A stretch of 64,000 nt of DNA from Danio rerio (GCF_049306965.1 NC_133185.1:41132001-41196000), one strand, 5' to 3'; shown: positions 1 through 11,261, counted from the stretch's first letter. Translations and numbers: made by a program. The notes: generated by a model not told the origin, from the sequence alone.

Positions 1-184
1 CAAAGCAGCACAACTCATAATGAAAAAGGGAAAGTTATTCTGCTGCATTTGCTTTATTTTTGGTACAGTGACATTGCTTCAAAAGCTGCGAAATAGCTGC
101 TGACGGGAATTTAAGTCTAATATAATTGTATTTTTGTGGTATTTTATGACATGGGTATATATGTGTGTGTGTTTTAAATCTTTT

Positions 185-400
185 TAAAAAATAGTTCCCA
201 AGTGTTTTAGCGGAGAAGATTTTTTTTCCAACACATTTTAAAATGTAATAGTTTTAATAACTCATTGTATTGTAGTGAGTTATTAAAAATTATTTTTTGT
301 CTGTGCCATGATGACAGCACATCATATTTTACTACTTATTTTAAAAGATATTAGTATTCAAAGTGCAATTTAAAGGCTTTACTACGTTGGATATCACTGT
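185..400 (+). mobile_element. Decayed TA-type MITE relic
   Basis: Diverged internal part of a very common zebrafish non-autonomous DNA element. Its full copies end in GGGGGGCTAATAATTCTGAC-type termini. Shared internal landmarks are a GCGGAGAAGATTTTTT run, a 'gttttaataactcatt' stretch and a 'tgccatgatgacag' motif. A fuller reverse copy lies at 11905-12340, and a lone right end at 2591-2622. No terminus survives here. Family recognition is from memory, so the class is uncertain. Confidence 0.45.
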
Positions 401-404
401 ATGA

Positions 405-1336
405 GGGTGGCACGGTGGCTCAGTGGTCACCTCACAGCAAGAAAACCACTGGTTCGAGTCCAGGCTGGACCAGTTGCCATTTCTGTGTGGAGTTTGCATG
501 TTCTCCACGTGTGGGAATCTCCTGCGGTGAATAAGTCACATCTCTGAACTTTTATAATAAATACATATAAAATGCTGCGCTTCCCACCTCCAGTAGCAAT
601 GACTTCTGGGACTTCTAGTGCAAGATCTGCAAAGTGCCAAGTCTGCATCGGTGCGTCCTCAATATCAAGAACACATTCAGGAAGTTTCATGCGTCCTCTG
701 TTCTTGCAGTCTTGAGAATTGGAACTGAACTTTAGCAGCTGATGATAACGTTACATGAAGACGCAAGACCGCTGAAGAACATATTGAGAAAAAGCCCCAG
801 AGTTCATCAAAATGTTTTGGGTTCATCTTCAATGCCTCCTTCTTCATCTTACCCCAGACATGCTTAATAATGTTCATGTCTGGTGACTGGGCTGGCCAAT
901 CTTCGAGCACCTTGACCTTCTTCGCTTACAGGAACTTTGATGTAGAGGCTGAAATATGAGAAGGAGTGTTATCCTGCTGAAGAATTTGCCATCTCCTGTG
1001 ATTTGTAATGCACAGCACAAATGTCTTGATACCTCAGGCTGTTGATGTTGCCATTCACTCTGTAGATCTCTCGCACGCCCTCTTACTGAATGTAACTCCA
1101 AACCATGATTTTTCCTTAGAATCTTGAGTCCATGCAGGTTCCCATAGTTCTTGATGATTGGGATGCAGTTCAACAGATGATTCATCGAAAAAATTTACAT
1201 TCTGACACTTTTACAAATGATCAACTAGAAGCTGCAAAAAATCTTATGCCTGAATGGTTGGTGGTTCATTCCGCTGGGGAAACCCCTGATAAATACTGGC
1301 TAAACTGGCTAAGCCGAAGGAAAATTAATGAATAAA
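405..1336 (+). mobile_element. DANA (mermaid) tRNA-derived SINE, split by an insertion
   Basis: The head (405-530) has tRNA-like A box (GGCTCAGTGG) and B box (GGTTCGAGTCC) followed by the DANA body 'gtgtggagtttgcatgttctcc'. The tail (about 1254-1336) resumes with 'ggttcattccgctg', then 'ctaagccgaaggaaaat' and the ATGAAT-type 3' end. About 720 bp of decayed Tc1-like sequence separates the halves, so the SINE was in place before that transposon arrived or they rearranged together. Intact DANA copies for comparison are at 9677-10040 and 14910-15313. Confidence 0.75.
531..1253 (-). pseudogene. Tc1/mariner transposase remnant inside the DANA SINE
   Basis: On the minus strand the catalytic region of a Tc1-type DDE transposase can be read across several frames. 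It begins with FFDESSVELHPN (first Asp) near 1215-1180. Next come RVNGNINSLRYQDI and ILQQDNTPSHIS (second Asp), and then VLEDWPAQSPDMN near 910-870. The third catalytic position, normally Glu in NxIEHxW, is Lys here (NIIKHVW). Frame changes and an in-frame stop (KFL*AKK) show it is dead. The amino-terminal DNA-binding half and clear inverted repeats are not seen. The piece at 540-700, left of the recognisable domain, is unassigned; it reads MKLPECVLDIEDAPMQTW on the minus strand and could be diverged element sequence. Confidence 0.7.
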
Positions 1337-1962
1337 TCACTGCATGACAGAACTCTTCATCTAAAACAGCTTTGCCTTTAAAACCACTTTTGTCCAATGA
1401 AAATACAAACAAAAATAACAATCATATTAATATCTCATACACAATATTTAAATTGTATATACAAAATAGACAACACAGTACTAAAAGAATAATAAAAGCA
1501 CTCTCACATGCATAACCGCTTTGCATTATGTCCAGCAATTTTCTTCCTTTTGTGGTTTAATCTGCCTGAAAATTCATGCTTGGCTTGGTTAGTTTTGTCG
1601 TGACTCAGTGTGCCTGGAGAAATGCAGCAATAAGCAGTTAAAGCACGACTACTCACCCATCACATCTCATTTACATAATAAACGCGCTAAAACTTTTGTA
1701 CAAAGCAGCTGAATGTTTCCCTGCCGTTCTGCCTATGACAGAATATATATGATTGTCCCATAGAGTGTCTGGAGCTTATATAACACAGAGATGAAATGCA
1801 TGTTGACACGCATGCAAGTTTGCCGTATAGTATCTGGGCATTTGATGTGTGATGAGTGCGCGTTTCATTTTAACTTCTGCTGACAGTATAAAGCAGACGT
1901 CAGATGCTCACACCAGCGCAGTGCAAGACGCTTGTGTTTACATCAAGCCTGAGGGTTAACAT
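1337..1962. other. Unassigned intergenic stretch
   Basis: No coding potential or recognisable repeat was found. The stretch 1500-1960 is less AT-rich than its surroundings and looks like unique sequence. It ends where an hAT-like terminus begins near 1963. Confidence 0.3.
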
Positions 1963-2245
1963 TAGGTATGGGTTGATAACCGGTTTACCGCAGTTTGGAA
2001 ACGTCAAGGTTTTAAAGGGGTGGTCCACTATGATGTCATATTTTAAACTTTGTTTATGTTCACACAGCTAAATTACACAAACTAATGTCTTTGAATGTAA
2101 TACGCTCCAAATTTAATGCAAGAGGACACATTGGCTTTTTCAGAGTTAGCTTAGCAAAGACTACAGCGAATGAGGTTTGGGCTATACAGAAAAATACATC
2201 AGGGTTAAAGTAGTCATAAACTCTTCAGGATACGTGCATTCACCA

Positions 2246-2590
2246 CACTGCAAAAAAAGCTTTTCTTACATAGATTTTTTTGTCTTGTTTCTAGTCCAAA
2301 TATCTACAATTTCTTAAATCAAAAAGCATTTTCTAGACAAGCAAAACAGATTGTCTTGTTTTAAGAAATAATATGCCAAAATGAAGTGAGATTTTCCTTA
2401 AATCGAGCAAAATAATCTGCCAATGGGGTAAGCAAAATAATCTTGTTTTGCGATTTGTGATAAAATTATTTTGCTTACCCCATTGGCAGATTATTTTGCT
2501 TGATTTAAGGAAAATCTCACTTCATTTTGGCATATTATTTCTTAAAACAAGACAATATGTTTTGCTAGTGTAGAAAATGCTTCTACATTT
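2246..2590. mobile_element. Angel-like foldback MITE
   Basis: A near-perfect hairpin with arms at 2335-2441 and 2465-2571 and a 23-base loop. It begins CACTGCAAAAA at 2246, as the zebrafish foldback family does. The outer part of the right arm is missing after about 2580, where the end of a different element (2591-2622) is joined directly. The arms could form a long cruciform or, if transcribed, double-stranded RNA. The name Angel is from memory of the family's foldback form. Confidence 0.65.
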
Positions 2591-2622
2591 GAGGGGGGCT
2601 AATAATTCTGACTTCAACTGTA
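2591..2622 (+). mobile_element. Orphan right end of the TA-type MITE
   Basis: The string 'ggggggctaataattctgac' followed by 'ttcaactgta' is the diagnostic terminus of the family also present at 185-400 and 11905-12340. It abuts the truncated foldback without its own body. Confidence 0.55.
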
Positions 2623-2628
2623 TATAAT

Positions 2629-3242
2629 AAAGACACTTGAATGGAGTAATAGAAAACATACTTAATATTACACTACCCTTTCAATTCATGGTTATTTATT
2701 TTGGAAGCTCTGATACTTAAAAAAAGTAAATCTGAAAAATACTTGATATTTTAGTAATCGCAGCCAAAAAATCAATTACAAGACACTGGTTACTTCCTGA
2801 ATCCCCAACAACCCAAGAATGGCTAAAATTAGTATATAATTTTTATGTGATGGAAAAAATGACAATCTCTTGACTCCATCCAATCTTCGTAGAAATATAA
2901 AAATATTACTATCTAATTCTATCCACAGAACAAATTTTACAACTCATTGCACTCTCATAGTCCTCTCTTTAGATTAGGAATTTAAAGTTGATAACCTTAA
3001 TAGAGTGAATAAATAAAGATTTGGCCCTCTCTACTTATGTATATTTAGTGTTGATATTATTTATGTTACCATTTTACTGTTACTGTTATTTTAATTTTAT
3101 GAAACTTTTATTGTTTTATTGTGTTCTTTTAAAAAAGAAAAATGTTTAGCAATTGGAAATGTACACTCTCTTAAGTGAAGTTATTGTACTGTATTTATTG
3201 CTACTATAAATTAAAAAAAAACTATAAAAACAAAGACACTTG
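2629..3242 (+). mobile_element. L1/Tx1-type LINE 3' fragment with 11-bp target duplication
   Basis: The plus strand at 2811-2875 encodes TTQEWLKLVYNFYVMEKMTIS followed by a stop. This resembles the carboxy-terminal end of L1/Tx1-clade ORF2 (WL..vy..ymEk.T). It is followed by an AT-rich 3' UTR and an A-rich tail (about 3210-3231). A direct repeat AAAGACACTTG occurs at 2629-2639 and 3232-3242, the target-site duplication expected for target-primed reverse transcription. The 5' part is absent, as usual for LINE copies. Confidence 0.6.
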
Positions 3243-4227
3243 TCAGATTTGATTCAAGCTTTAACTGCTGCGGCTACACTGTCTGACAATATTGACACAG
3301 CAGAGGCACAGCGTGTGCTTGGGGAGGCGTGACACTTTTTGGTGATCCGCAAATCACAATACATTATGTTAGCTAACCAATCAGAGCCTCTTGAGAGCAG
3401 GCTTTTAGAAGAACTAGGAAATATGAGTCATTTTCATATTATTTGAGTGGCTGTATATAATCAAAGATATATGAAAAAACAACATGATTTTTTACAAATG
3501 AAGCATGAGCACACATTGCTTTGCACCCCATAAACACAACCAAGCCTTAAAAATACACTCTGGACTACCCCTTTAAAACGGCTAAAATTTCTGTTATTCC
3601 ATTTCTAAGGTGTTTGTAAGTTTTTTTATGCGTTTTTTTTTTTTTTACAACTATTTTATTAAGTTTATTTAGGGCAACAGTATCTCCAGCAGAAAAGGAC
3701 ATGGACATGGACATGGACATGAACAGTGCAGTTGCTTACTTTATAGCCAAAGAAAATAAATATATCAAAATTATTCAGCCTGACATGCTTACCGTTCTAA
3801 TATATAATCTAAAATATAATCTAAAATATTATAAATGTTTCTTAAAATGTAATATATTGGGTTCAGTAGGGAAAAAGTTGTTATTTTATATTATATTAGG
3901 TGTATTTTACATAGATATTTAAAAAGAACATATTTTAGAGCAATAATCACAGACCATTTGAGGGATGTAAACAAAAACAATGGTCCCAACGTATTTCCTG
4001 TTTTACATTTTTTAATTCCTATAACTTCCAAAAATCCAAAATGAGCTGTTATTGATAAATAATGTTATAATTGCTGTTTGAACATTAAGTTATGATTGAA
4101 AAGCCACTTGTTACAGTTACAAAATAGTTTGATAACAAGCCGGAAATGTTCATGGGCCAATGACATGACCCCATTGAAATGGTCTATACCTTAAAACCAA
4201 GGTTTTCAGAAACTTATATCATCCTAG

Positions 4228-4691
4228 TCAACATGACAGCTGTATTATTATAATCTCAAGTTTCTTATCTGTGTTGCGGTGTAGACAGCCTGATCGCAAC
4301 TATTCTGCTCAAGCACCGGTGTTTAGTGTCTCCACAGATGTACATGTGTGATTTCCTCATTCACTGTTGCAGCGCCTTGAGTCAATAAGAAACAAAAGCC
4401 TGTGTTAATGCTTATCAGAGCAAGCAGAAGAGTCTTTCGACCATAATCATCTTCTGCAGGCTCCACTGTCCACACACCAACCCTTTTGTCTGGGTCACGG
4501 GTGAAAAGCAAAACACGTGGCGGTGTGATGTTTGCTGGTGGACACCACACAATGGCTTTGCTTCTATTCACCTATTTTGATGTGCATTTTGGTATATTGC
4601 CTAAAAAGGCTCAGATGTGCTTTGAAATGTTGATTTTTACTGTATGTTTGACGTAATCTCGACTGAAACGTAAAGATGGGGCTAACATATA
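4228..4691. other. Unassigned intergenic stretch
   Basis: No gene or repeat recognised. A short minus-strand open frame (4323-4571) has no domain and is probably chance. Confidence 0.3.
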
Positions 4692-6180
4692 CAGTGCATC
4701 CGGAAAGTATTCATAGCGCTTCACTTTTTCCACATTTTTTTATTTTACAGCCTTTTTCCAAAATGGATTAAATTCATTAATGTCTTCAAAATTCTACACA
4801 TAATAACCTATAATGACAATGTGCAAAAAAAAAAAACCTGAAAAATAACTTGTACTTTAGTATTCACAGCCATTACTCAATACTTTGTTGATGCGCCTTT
4901 GGCAGCAATTACAGCCTCAAGTCTTTTTAAATTTGATGCCACAAGCTTGGCACACCTGTCTTTGGGAATTTTTGCAGATTCCTCTTTGCAGTACCTCTCA
5001 AGCTCTATCAGGTTGGATGAGAAGTGACGGTGTACAGCCATTTTCAGATCTCTCCAGAGATGTGCAATAGGATTTAGGTCTTGGCTCTGGCCGGGCCACT
5101 CAAGGACATTCACCGAGTTGTTGTGAAGCCACTCCATTGATATGTTGGTGGTGAGTCATTGTCCTGCTGGAATATGAACCGTCCCCCCAGTCTGAGGTCA
5201 AGAGCACTCTGAAGCAGGTTTTAATTCAGGATGTCTCTGTACATTGCTGCATTCATCTTTCCCTCTATCCTGACTAGTCTTCCAGTTTCTGCTGCTGAAA
5301 AACATCCCCACAGCATGATGCTGCCTCCACCATGCTTCACTGTAGGAATGGTATTAGCCTGGTGATGAGTGATGCCTGGTTTTCTCCAAACGTAACGATT
5401 GGCATTCACTCCAAAGAGTTCAATTTTAGTCTCATCAGACCAGAGAATTCAGTTTCTTATGGTCTGAGAGTCCTTCAGATGCCTTTTGGAAAATTCCAGG
5501 CAGGGAGTGACTTCCGTCTAGCCACTCTACCATACAGGCCTGATTGGTGGATTGCTGCACAGATGGTTGTCCTTCTGTAAGTTTCTCCCCTCTCAACAGA
5601 AGAATTGTGGAGCTCAGACAGAGTGACCATCGGGTTATTGATCACCTTAAAGCCCTTCTCCCCCGATCACCTAGCTTAGATGGCCGGCCATCTCTAGGAA
5701 GAGTCCTGGTGGTTCCAAACATCTTCCACTTACCGATGATGGAGGCCACTGAGCTTATTGAAACATTCAGAGCAGCAGAGATTTTTCTGTAACCTTCCCC
5801 TGCCTTGTGCCTCAAAACAATCCTGTCTTGGAAGTCTACAGACAATTCCGTTGTCTTCATGCTTGGTTTGTGCTTTGACGTGCAATGTCAACCCTGAAAC
5901 CTTATATAGGCAGGTGTATGCCTTTTCAAATCATGTCCAACCAACTGAATTGACCACAGGTGAACTCCAATTAAGCTGCTGAAACATTTCAAGAATGATC
6001 AGCTGAAACAGAATGTACCTGAGCTCAATTTAGAGCTTCATGGCAAATGCTGTAAATACTTATGAACATGATTTTTCAGTTTTATTTTTTTCTTAATAAA
6101 TTTGCAACAATTTAAAATTAAGGCTGTAACAAAAATACGTGGAAAAGGTGAACCACTATGAATACTTTCCGAATGCACTG
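4692..6180 (-). mobile_element. Full-length Tc1-family transposon (inactive)
   Basis: The terminal inverted repeat CAGTGCATCCGGAAAGTATTC starts at 4692, and its complement 'gaatactttccgaatgcactg' ends at 6180. A TA precedes the left end; the right flank reads TG, a decayed TA. At 1489 bp, with a single transposase on the minus strand, it has the expected Tc1-like architecture. Inverted repeats are diverged and the transposase is broken, so it is not autonomous. Confidence 0.9.
4877..5860 (-). pseudogene. Tc1-type DDE transposase, broken
   Basis: The frame starts MKTTELSVDFQDRIVLRHKAG (5860) with a paired-like helix-turn-helix (GEGYRKISAALNVSISSVAS) and a basic GRPSKL linker. The catalytic core reads [10 protein letters not shown] near 5430 (first Asp), YVWRKPG...[12 protein letters not shown] and QDND near 5160 (second Asp). 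It ends LEAVIAAKGASTKY at 4877, the family carboxy terminus. Defects: one in-frame stop replaces the usual Glu after YRDILN near 5220, and frames shift between 5640 and 5450 and again near 5140. The third catalytic residue is Ala, because the usual NPIEHLW is NPIAHLW. It therefore cannot cut DNA, and it is a vertebrate-type Tc1 relative of the Sleeping Beauty lineage. Confidence 0.88.
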
Positions 6181-6864
6181 TGTAGTAGCTCCTCCCCTTT
6201 TACAAAAACAACCAATAGTGTTTGGTTTTTATCACAGCTCTGCCAGTGAGAGTGGTTGAGCTCAAGTGTAAATTACTCATGTTTCCACATGATAATGGGC
6301 TGAAATCTCCAAATACTGCAAAGTGGTGAAGCTTTTTAAATTGAACAAATGAAACCATTAAAGTTTTTCTGAAGCATTTGCTGGGATAGTTTATTTTTGC
6401 CTGCTGTAATGCTTCCAACAGCTTCTAGAGGAATGTGTGGGTCTATAGAATGAATGACAGAATGGCTATTGCTATTGGCTGATTGAATGTGATTTACAGA
6501 TTGCCCTGCTCTTGCACTAATAAACATGTCACCTGAGAAAAGATGGGGCGGTTGAGAGGGAGGAGAATTCATTTTGATTGAAGACTGAGAACAACGAGGG
6601 CCAGGATCGATGAGGGTCATGAATTTTAAAAATAATAATGACACATGGATAAATCATTTATAATAGAGCACAACAGCTGGCTTCCAGAAGGAAAAATGCT
6701 TTCATTTCCCAATAGGGAAAATTATGTTGTGAGCAGCTCTGATGATGATAATTGATTGTATTTGCTTCTGCTAAACCCGTCTGTTTGCATTAAACAATAT
6801 TTATATGCATTTTCTTTTGCAATGAACTTGAAATATATTAATATATAGATACATCCAATAGATA
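6181..6864. other. Unassigned intergenic stretch
   Basis: Nothing recognisable as a gene. A minus-strand open frame at 6336-6644 lacks any domain. This may be ordinary unique sequence. Confidence 0.3.
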
Positions 6865-7614
6865 CACTGTAAAAATGCAACATTTCACGCAAATTAAGTT
6901 AACTTAAAAAATTTAAGTGGATTGATGCTTACATCCTTGTCGCAACACCAGTGGCAACAAAATTAGGCACCGAAATGCATATGCTGATTCTGTGAACCTG
7001 TTCTCACTCTCAGCTCACATCATTCAAAACAAAAGGACCACATTGTCCCCATATAATGTCAACAGACTGGACTCTCTTAGCAACTGGCTGAATGTAAAGG
7101 AGGACTAAGAAAAATTGTTTCTACTTTATAATGAATGTTCTCAACTATCAGCAATACAACTTTTTAATGAGTGCAATTGTTTGTATTCAGTACTTTATTA
7201 TTATTATTATAATTTTCCATTTTCCATATTTGCAATGCAATTTTGGCATTTTTTATAGTCCACTTTGAATCCAACTTGGAAATAATTTTTTTCTTTTTTG
7301 GCATTGATTGTTTTGAAATTCAAATGGCATTAACATGCCTGTGTTTTTATTTCTGTAATAAATATGGCTGTCACGTAGGATCTTAATGGTTTGGGTTTGT
7401 TGTTTTTTATAAAGAAATCTGTGTTACAAGTTAAACAAAAATTTTAATAAACAATTATATTTTAAATTAAAATAGTTTTTGTCTTGCGATTACATTCTTT
7501 TTATATTTAAATAGCTAAAATTATAAGTTTCAGTCTTTTAAATGTGATTAATCCTGATTAATTGCAAAAAAAGTGATTTTTAGTTAAAAAAAAATTTTAA
7601 TCGATTGACAGCAC
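6865..7614 (+). mobile_element. hAT 3' end with transposase dimerisation-region remnant
   Basis: After a MITE-like fragment (ACACTGTAAAAA at about 6865), the plus strand at 6995-7107 encodes SVNLFSLSAHIIQNKRTTLS followed by PYNVNRLDSLSNWLNVKED and a stop. This matches the conserved carboxy-terminal hAT dimerisation region (FS.aG.ii..kR..L.p.nV..L..L..WL). About 500 bp of 3' sequence follows and ends 'ttaatcgattgacagcacta' near 7614, a terminus typical of Ac-like zebrafish hATs. The 5' two thirds are missing. Confidence 0.55.
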
Positions 7615-7705
7615 TAATATAAAACTTTTACTTTTTCAACACCAGCATAAATGATTTAATACACATAAAATGTATTCAGTTATTAAACTAACACAAAAAC
7701 ATATA

Positions 7706-7750
7706 TAATATAATATAATATTATATTATATTATATTATATTATATTATA
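7706..7750. repeat. (ATATT)n microsatellite
   Basis: About 45 bp of pure ATATT-type pentamer repeat. Confidence 0.9.
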
Positions 7751-8274
7751 ACACAAAAATATCATATATGTATCATTTAAACAGTTAACAATGCAGTCAT
7801 TTCAATGTGGTCTGAAAAACATCCCTATCACTGTGCTAGTCTTTTTATTTGAGGCGTTTGCACATGAATAATTCAGCAGTCTGGTTTTGATGGTTCTAAT
7901 GTGTTGCGTGACTGACTTCTGATAATGCAGCAGTTTGGTTAAGTGCTCTTATCTGACAATTAACGGAGTCACTGTGGTGTGGATGTTAGAAATGTGCGGA
8001 TATGAGTGGTCAGGGTTTAATGCCGAGTTTGACGTGAATTGAGCAGACTGGAGAATGAGCTATCAGAGCATCTCATCCCGACAGAGCACATTTACTACTG
8101 ATCGAGCAGGCAGAAAGCCAGTCACATGCTGCCAGTATACACACACACACTTTCAAGTGACAGGCAGAGAACAAATGCACAGTTGCGTGATGTGGAACCA
8201 ACACACTTTATAAACAACCCTCGTGTGATGATAACTCACACACAAGCAATTACACATGCCACGTCCCTTTTTGT
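7751..8274. other. Unassigned intergenic stretch
   Basis: No gene recognised; mixed-composition, apparently unique DNA leading into the large ATT array. Confidence 0.3.
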
Positions 8275-8312
8275 TGTTTTTGTTGTTGTTGTTGTTGGAT
8301 TATTTTTAAATC

Positions 8313-8358
<46 letters not shown>

Positions 8359-8619
8359 GTTATTGTTATTGTTATTATTATTATTATTATTATTATTGGT
8401 TCTGATTACTAGTTTTTGCTATTATAAAACAAATTAATTGTTATTATTATTATTATTATTGGTTCTGATTATTAGTTTTTCCTGATATAAAAACAAATTA
8501 CATGTAGTTATTTTTATTATTATTATTATTATTATTATATAAATTAATATTATTAGTAGTAGTAGTACTAGTATTATTGGTTCTGATTAGTTTTTCCTGT
8601 TATAGAAACAAATTACTTG

Positions 8620-8657
<38 letters not shown>

Positions 8658-8909
8658 GTTATTATTATACTGATTATTCTGATTGTTATAATTATTATTA
8701 TTAATAATAATAATATTATTAGTTCTGATTAGTTTTTCCTGTTATAAAAACAAATTACTTGTTGTTATTATTATTATTATTATCATTAATATTATTATTG
8801 GTAATTATTATTATTATTACTATTATTATTGTTGTTGTTATTTATTATTATTATTAATAGTATTATTATTATTATTGGTTCTGATTAATTTTTCCTGTTA
8901 TAAAACAAC

Positions 8910-8971
<62 letters not shown>

Positions 8972-9382
8972 GGTAATAATACTACTACTAATAATAATAA
9001 TGATTATTATTATTATTATTAACATTATAAATAATTACTATTATTGTTATTATTTTATTATAAATTATTATTATTATTATTATTATTGTTGTTGTTGTTA
9101 TTATTATTAATATTATTATTATTATTGTTATTATTATTGGTTCTGATTATTCGTTTTTCCTGTTATAAAAACAAACTACTTGTTTTTGTTGTTGTTATTA
9201 TATTATTATTATTAATACTGTTGTTATTATTTTTATTGATTGTGATTATTAGTTTTTCTTGTCATAAAACATAAATTACTTTCATTGATAATATTATTAT
9301 TGATAATATTATTCTATTATCAATGATAATATTATTTTTTGTGATTATTATTATTGTGATTATTATTTTTATTGTTGTTATT

Positions 9383-9418
<36 letters not shown>

Positions 9419-9629
9419 TTAAATTATCATTATTTTTTATTTTTTATTGTAAATTGTTATTATTGTTGTTGTTGTTGTTGTTCTATATTATTATTCTTAT
9501 TCTTATTCTTATTATTATTATTGGTATTATTGCTATTATTATTATTATTGTGATTGTTATTGTGATTAATATTAATTTGATTATTGTTATTATTACTATT
9601 ATTAGCATTTATTATTATTTATATTAGTA

Positions 9630-9676
<47 letters not shown>
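8275..9676. repeat. 1.4-kb (ATT)n compound satellite with spacer motif
   Basis: Long runs of ATT, with ATTGTT and ATTGTG variants, are interrupted at uneven intervals by a related spacer. The spacer reads 'ggttctgatta' + 'gtttttcctgttataaaaac' + 'aaattacttgttgtt'. Spacer copies begin near 8398, 8460, 8579, 8718, 8878, 9139 and 9238. The recurring spacer shows that ATT-plus-spacer units were copied as blocks. Poly-Leu and poly-Ile open frames here are low-complexity artefacts. Confidence 0.92.
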
Positions 9677-10040
9677 TTGGCGCAGTGGGTAGCACAATTG
9701 CTTCACAGCAATAAATTCGCTGGTTCAAGCCCCGTCTGGGTCAATTGGCATTTTGTGTGGAGTTTGCATATTCTCTCTGTGTTTGCGTGGGTTTCCTCCA
9801 GGTGCTCCACTTTCCCCCACAAGTACAAAGACATGTGGTATGGGTGAATTGGGTAAGCTAAAATTGTCCAAGTGTATGTGTGTAAGGTTTGTATGGGTGT
9901 TTCCCAGTGATGAGTTGCAGCTGGAAGGGCATTTGCTGCGTTAAACATATGCTGTATAATTTGGCAGTTCATTCCGCTGTGGCGACCTTAGATTGATAAA
10001 GGGACTAAGCCGAAAAGAAAATGAATGAAAGAATGAATAT
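9677..10040 (+). mobile_element. DANA tRNA-derived SINE, near full length
   Basis: The tRNA-like head at 9682-9730 has a B box GGTTCAAGCCC. The body runs through 'ggagtttgcat', 'gtgggtttcctcc' and 'gaattgggtaagctaaa', then 'ttcattccgctgtggcgacc' and 'gggactaagccgaaaag'. It ends with a degenerate GAATGAAT tail. It sits directly at the end of the ATT array, and a short ATT run resumes after it, so it probably inserted into the array. Confidence 0.88.
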
Positions 10041-10345
10041 TATTATTATCTCGTCCTATCTTCGTTTGCTTTCCGGGGCCGGGTTGCAGGGGCAGAAGTC
10101 TTAGGTGGGCATCTGAAACAGATGCCTGAGCCACCTCAGCTGACTTCTCGATGTGGAGGAGCAGCGGTTCTACTCCGAGCTCCTCCTGGGTGACAGAGCA
10201 TCTCACCATATCTATAAGGGTGCGCCCTGCCACCTTGCAAAGGAAACTCATTTCGTCTGCTTATATCCAAAATTTTGTCCTTTTAGTCATGACCCAAAGC
10301 TCATGACCATAGGTGAGAATAGGAACGTAGATTGACCATTGAATA
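10041..10345 (-). mobile_element. LINE reverse-transcriptase 3' fragment
   Basis: The minus strand encodes MSFLCKVAGRTLIDMVRCSV, then QEELGVEPLLLHIEKS and, after a deletion, LRLLPLQPGPGKQTKIGRD. These are the carboxy-terminal segments of a LINE polyprotein common in fish genomes. The family (Rex1/RTE-like) is not certain. The fragment is flanked by ATT repeats. Confidence 0.6.
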
Positions 10346-11260
10346 TTATTATTATTGTTGTTGTAATTGTTTCTACAAATATAATGACAATAATCAATGT
10401 ATATTTATTGAGCTTCAAAAGACATGTTAGAAAAATGTAATTAAATTTAATTCAAATACTTTATTTAAAATAAAAAAATTAATAAATGCATATTAGAAAC
10501 AATAAATTAAATTAAATAATGTATTTAAATTCAATAAAATATTTTTTAATAAAATTTAATAAATAAATTTATTTATTTTGTTATTATTTTGTATTTATAA
10601 ATAAATTTATACATGAATTTATTGCTTGTTATAATAATAATAGTTATTATTATTATTATTATTGTGGTTGTTGTTGTTGTTTCCACAAACATATCAAAGG
10701 CATTTAATTTAATTAAACTCGATACAATGCAATTCAATTTAATTAATGGATTTAAATTAAAATAAAATATTTGAAATAAATACATATAAATATATATTTG
10801 AAATAAAATACAAAATAAATGTATTTCATTCTATAATTATTTTGTATTTAAAGATATATTTAAGTATTTATTGTTTATTATTATTATAATTATTATTATT
10901 ATTATTATTATTGAAATTGTTGTTTTCACAAAAATGTTGATAATAATGAATGTATGTTTACTGAGCTCCAAAAGGCATATTAGAAAAAAATGCATTTAAA
11001 ATAAAATTAAATATAGTTATTTAAATAAATAATTAAAAATAAAATACATGTCAAATAAAAATAATGTATTTAAAATAAAAAATACAGTTATTTTTAAAAG
11101 ATAATTAAAAAATAAAATACATGTAAAATAAAATAAATGTATTTAAAATAAAATAAAATAAATACAGTTAATAAAAAAATTAAATAAAATAAAAAATAAA
11201 ATACATGCAAACTAAAATAAAATAAATTGCTGTAACTAACAGGAAGAAAGTAAAAAAAAA
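10346..11260. repeat. AT-rich degenerate tandem repeats, about 270-bp period
   Basis: Three related units start near 10346, 10640 and 10875. Each begins with an ATT run, then 'gttgttttcacaaa'-type sequence, a block like 'tttattgagcttcaaaaggcatattagaaaaa', and then TTAAAATAAA-rich sequence. Confidence 0.6.

Positions 11261-11261
<1 letters not shown>

Larger units (their letters stand above)
2016..3572. mobile_element. TTAA-flanked (Kolobok/piggyBac-type) non-autonomous element
   Basis: Termini AGGGGTGGTCCA (2016) and TGGACTACCCCT (ending 3572) form inverted repeats flanked directly by TTAA (2012-2015 and 3573-3576). TTAA target duplication is the hallmark of Kolobok and piggyBac elements. 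Element sequence proper is 2016-2245 and 3243-3572. The middle is filled by a foldback MITE, another element end and a LINE fragment. No ORF. Confidence 0.65.
1963..4227 (+). mobile_element. Outer hAT-like element hosting nested insertions
   Basis: The left end (TATGGGTTGATAACCGGTTT, near 1968) and body 'accgcagtttggaaacgtcaaggtttta' match a zebrafish hAT family as I remember it. The body resumes after 3576 with 'aacggctaaaatttctgttattcc' and runs through 'aagtttatttagggcaacagtatc'. The right end near 4188-4227 reads 'taccttaaaaccaaggtttt...atcatcctag', an approximate inverse of the left end. A (GGACAT)4 run sits at 3698-3721. Removing 2012-3576 restores a continuous element, which supports the nesting order. 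No transposase is present. The inverted-repeat match is weak, so the outer limits are approximate. Confidence 0.4.

Noticed and set aside
8126-9847. Poly-Leu and poly-Ile frames of 66-103 codons
   Set aside because: Artefacts of the ATT/TTA repeat read in frame.
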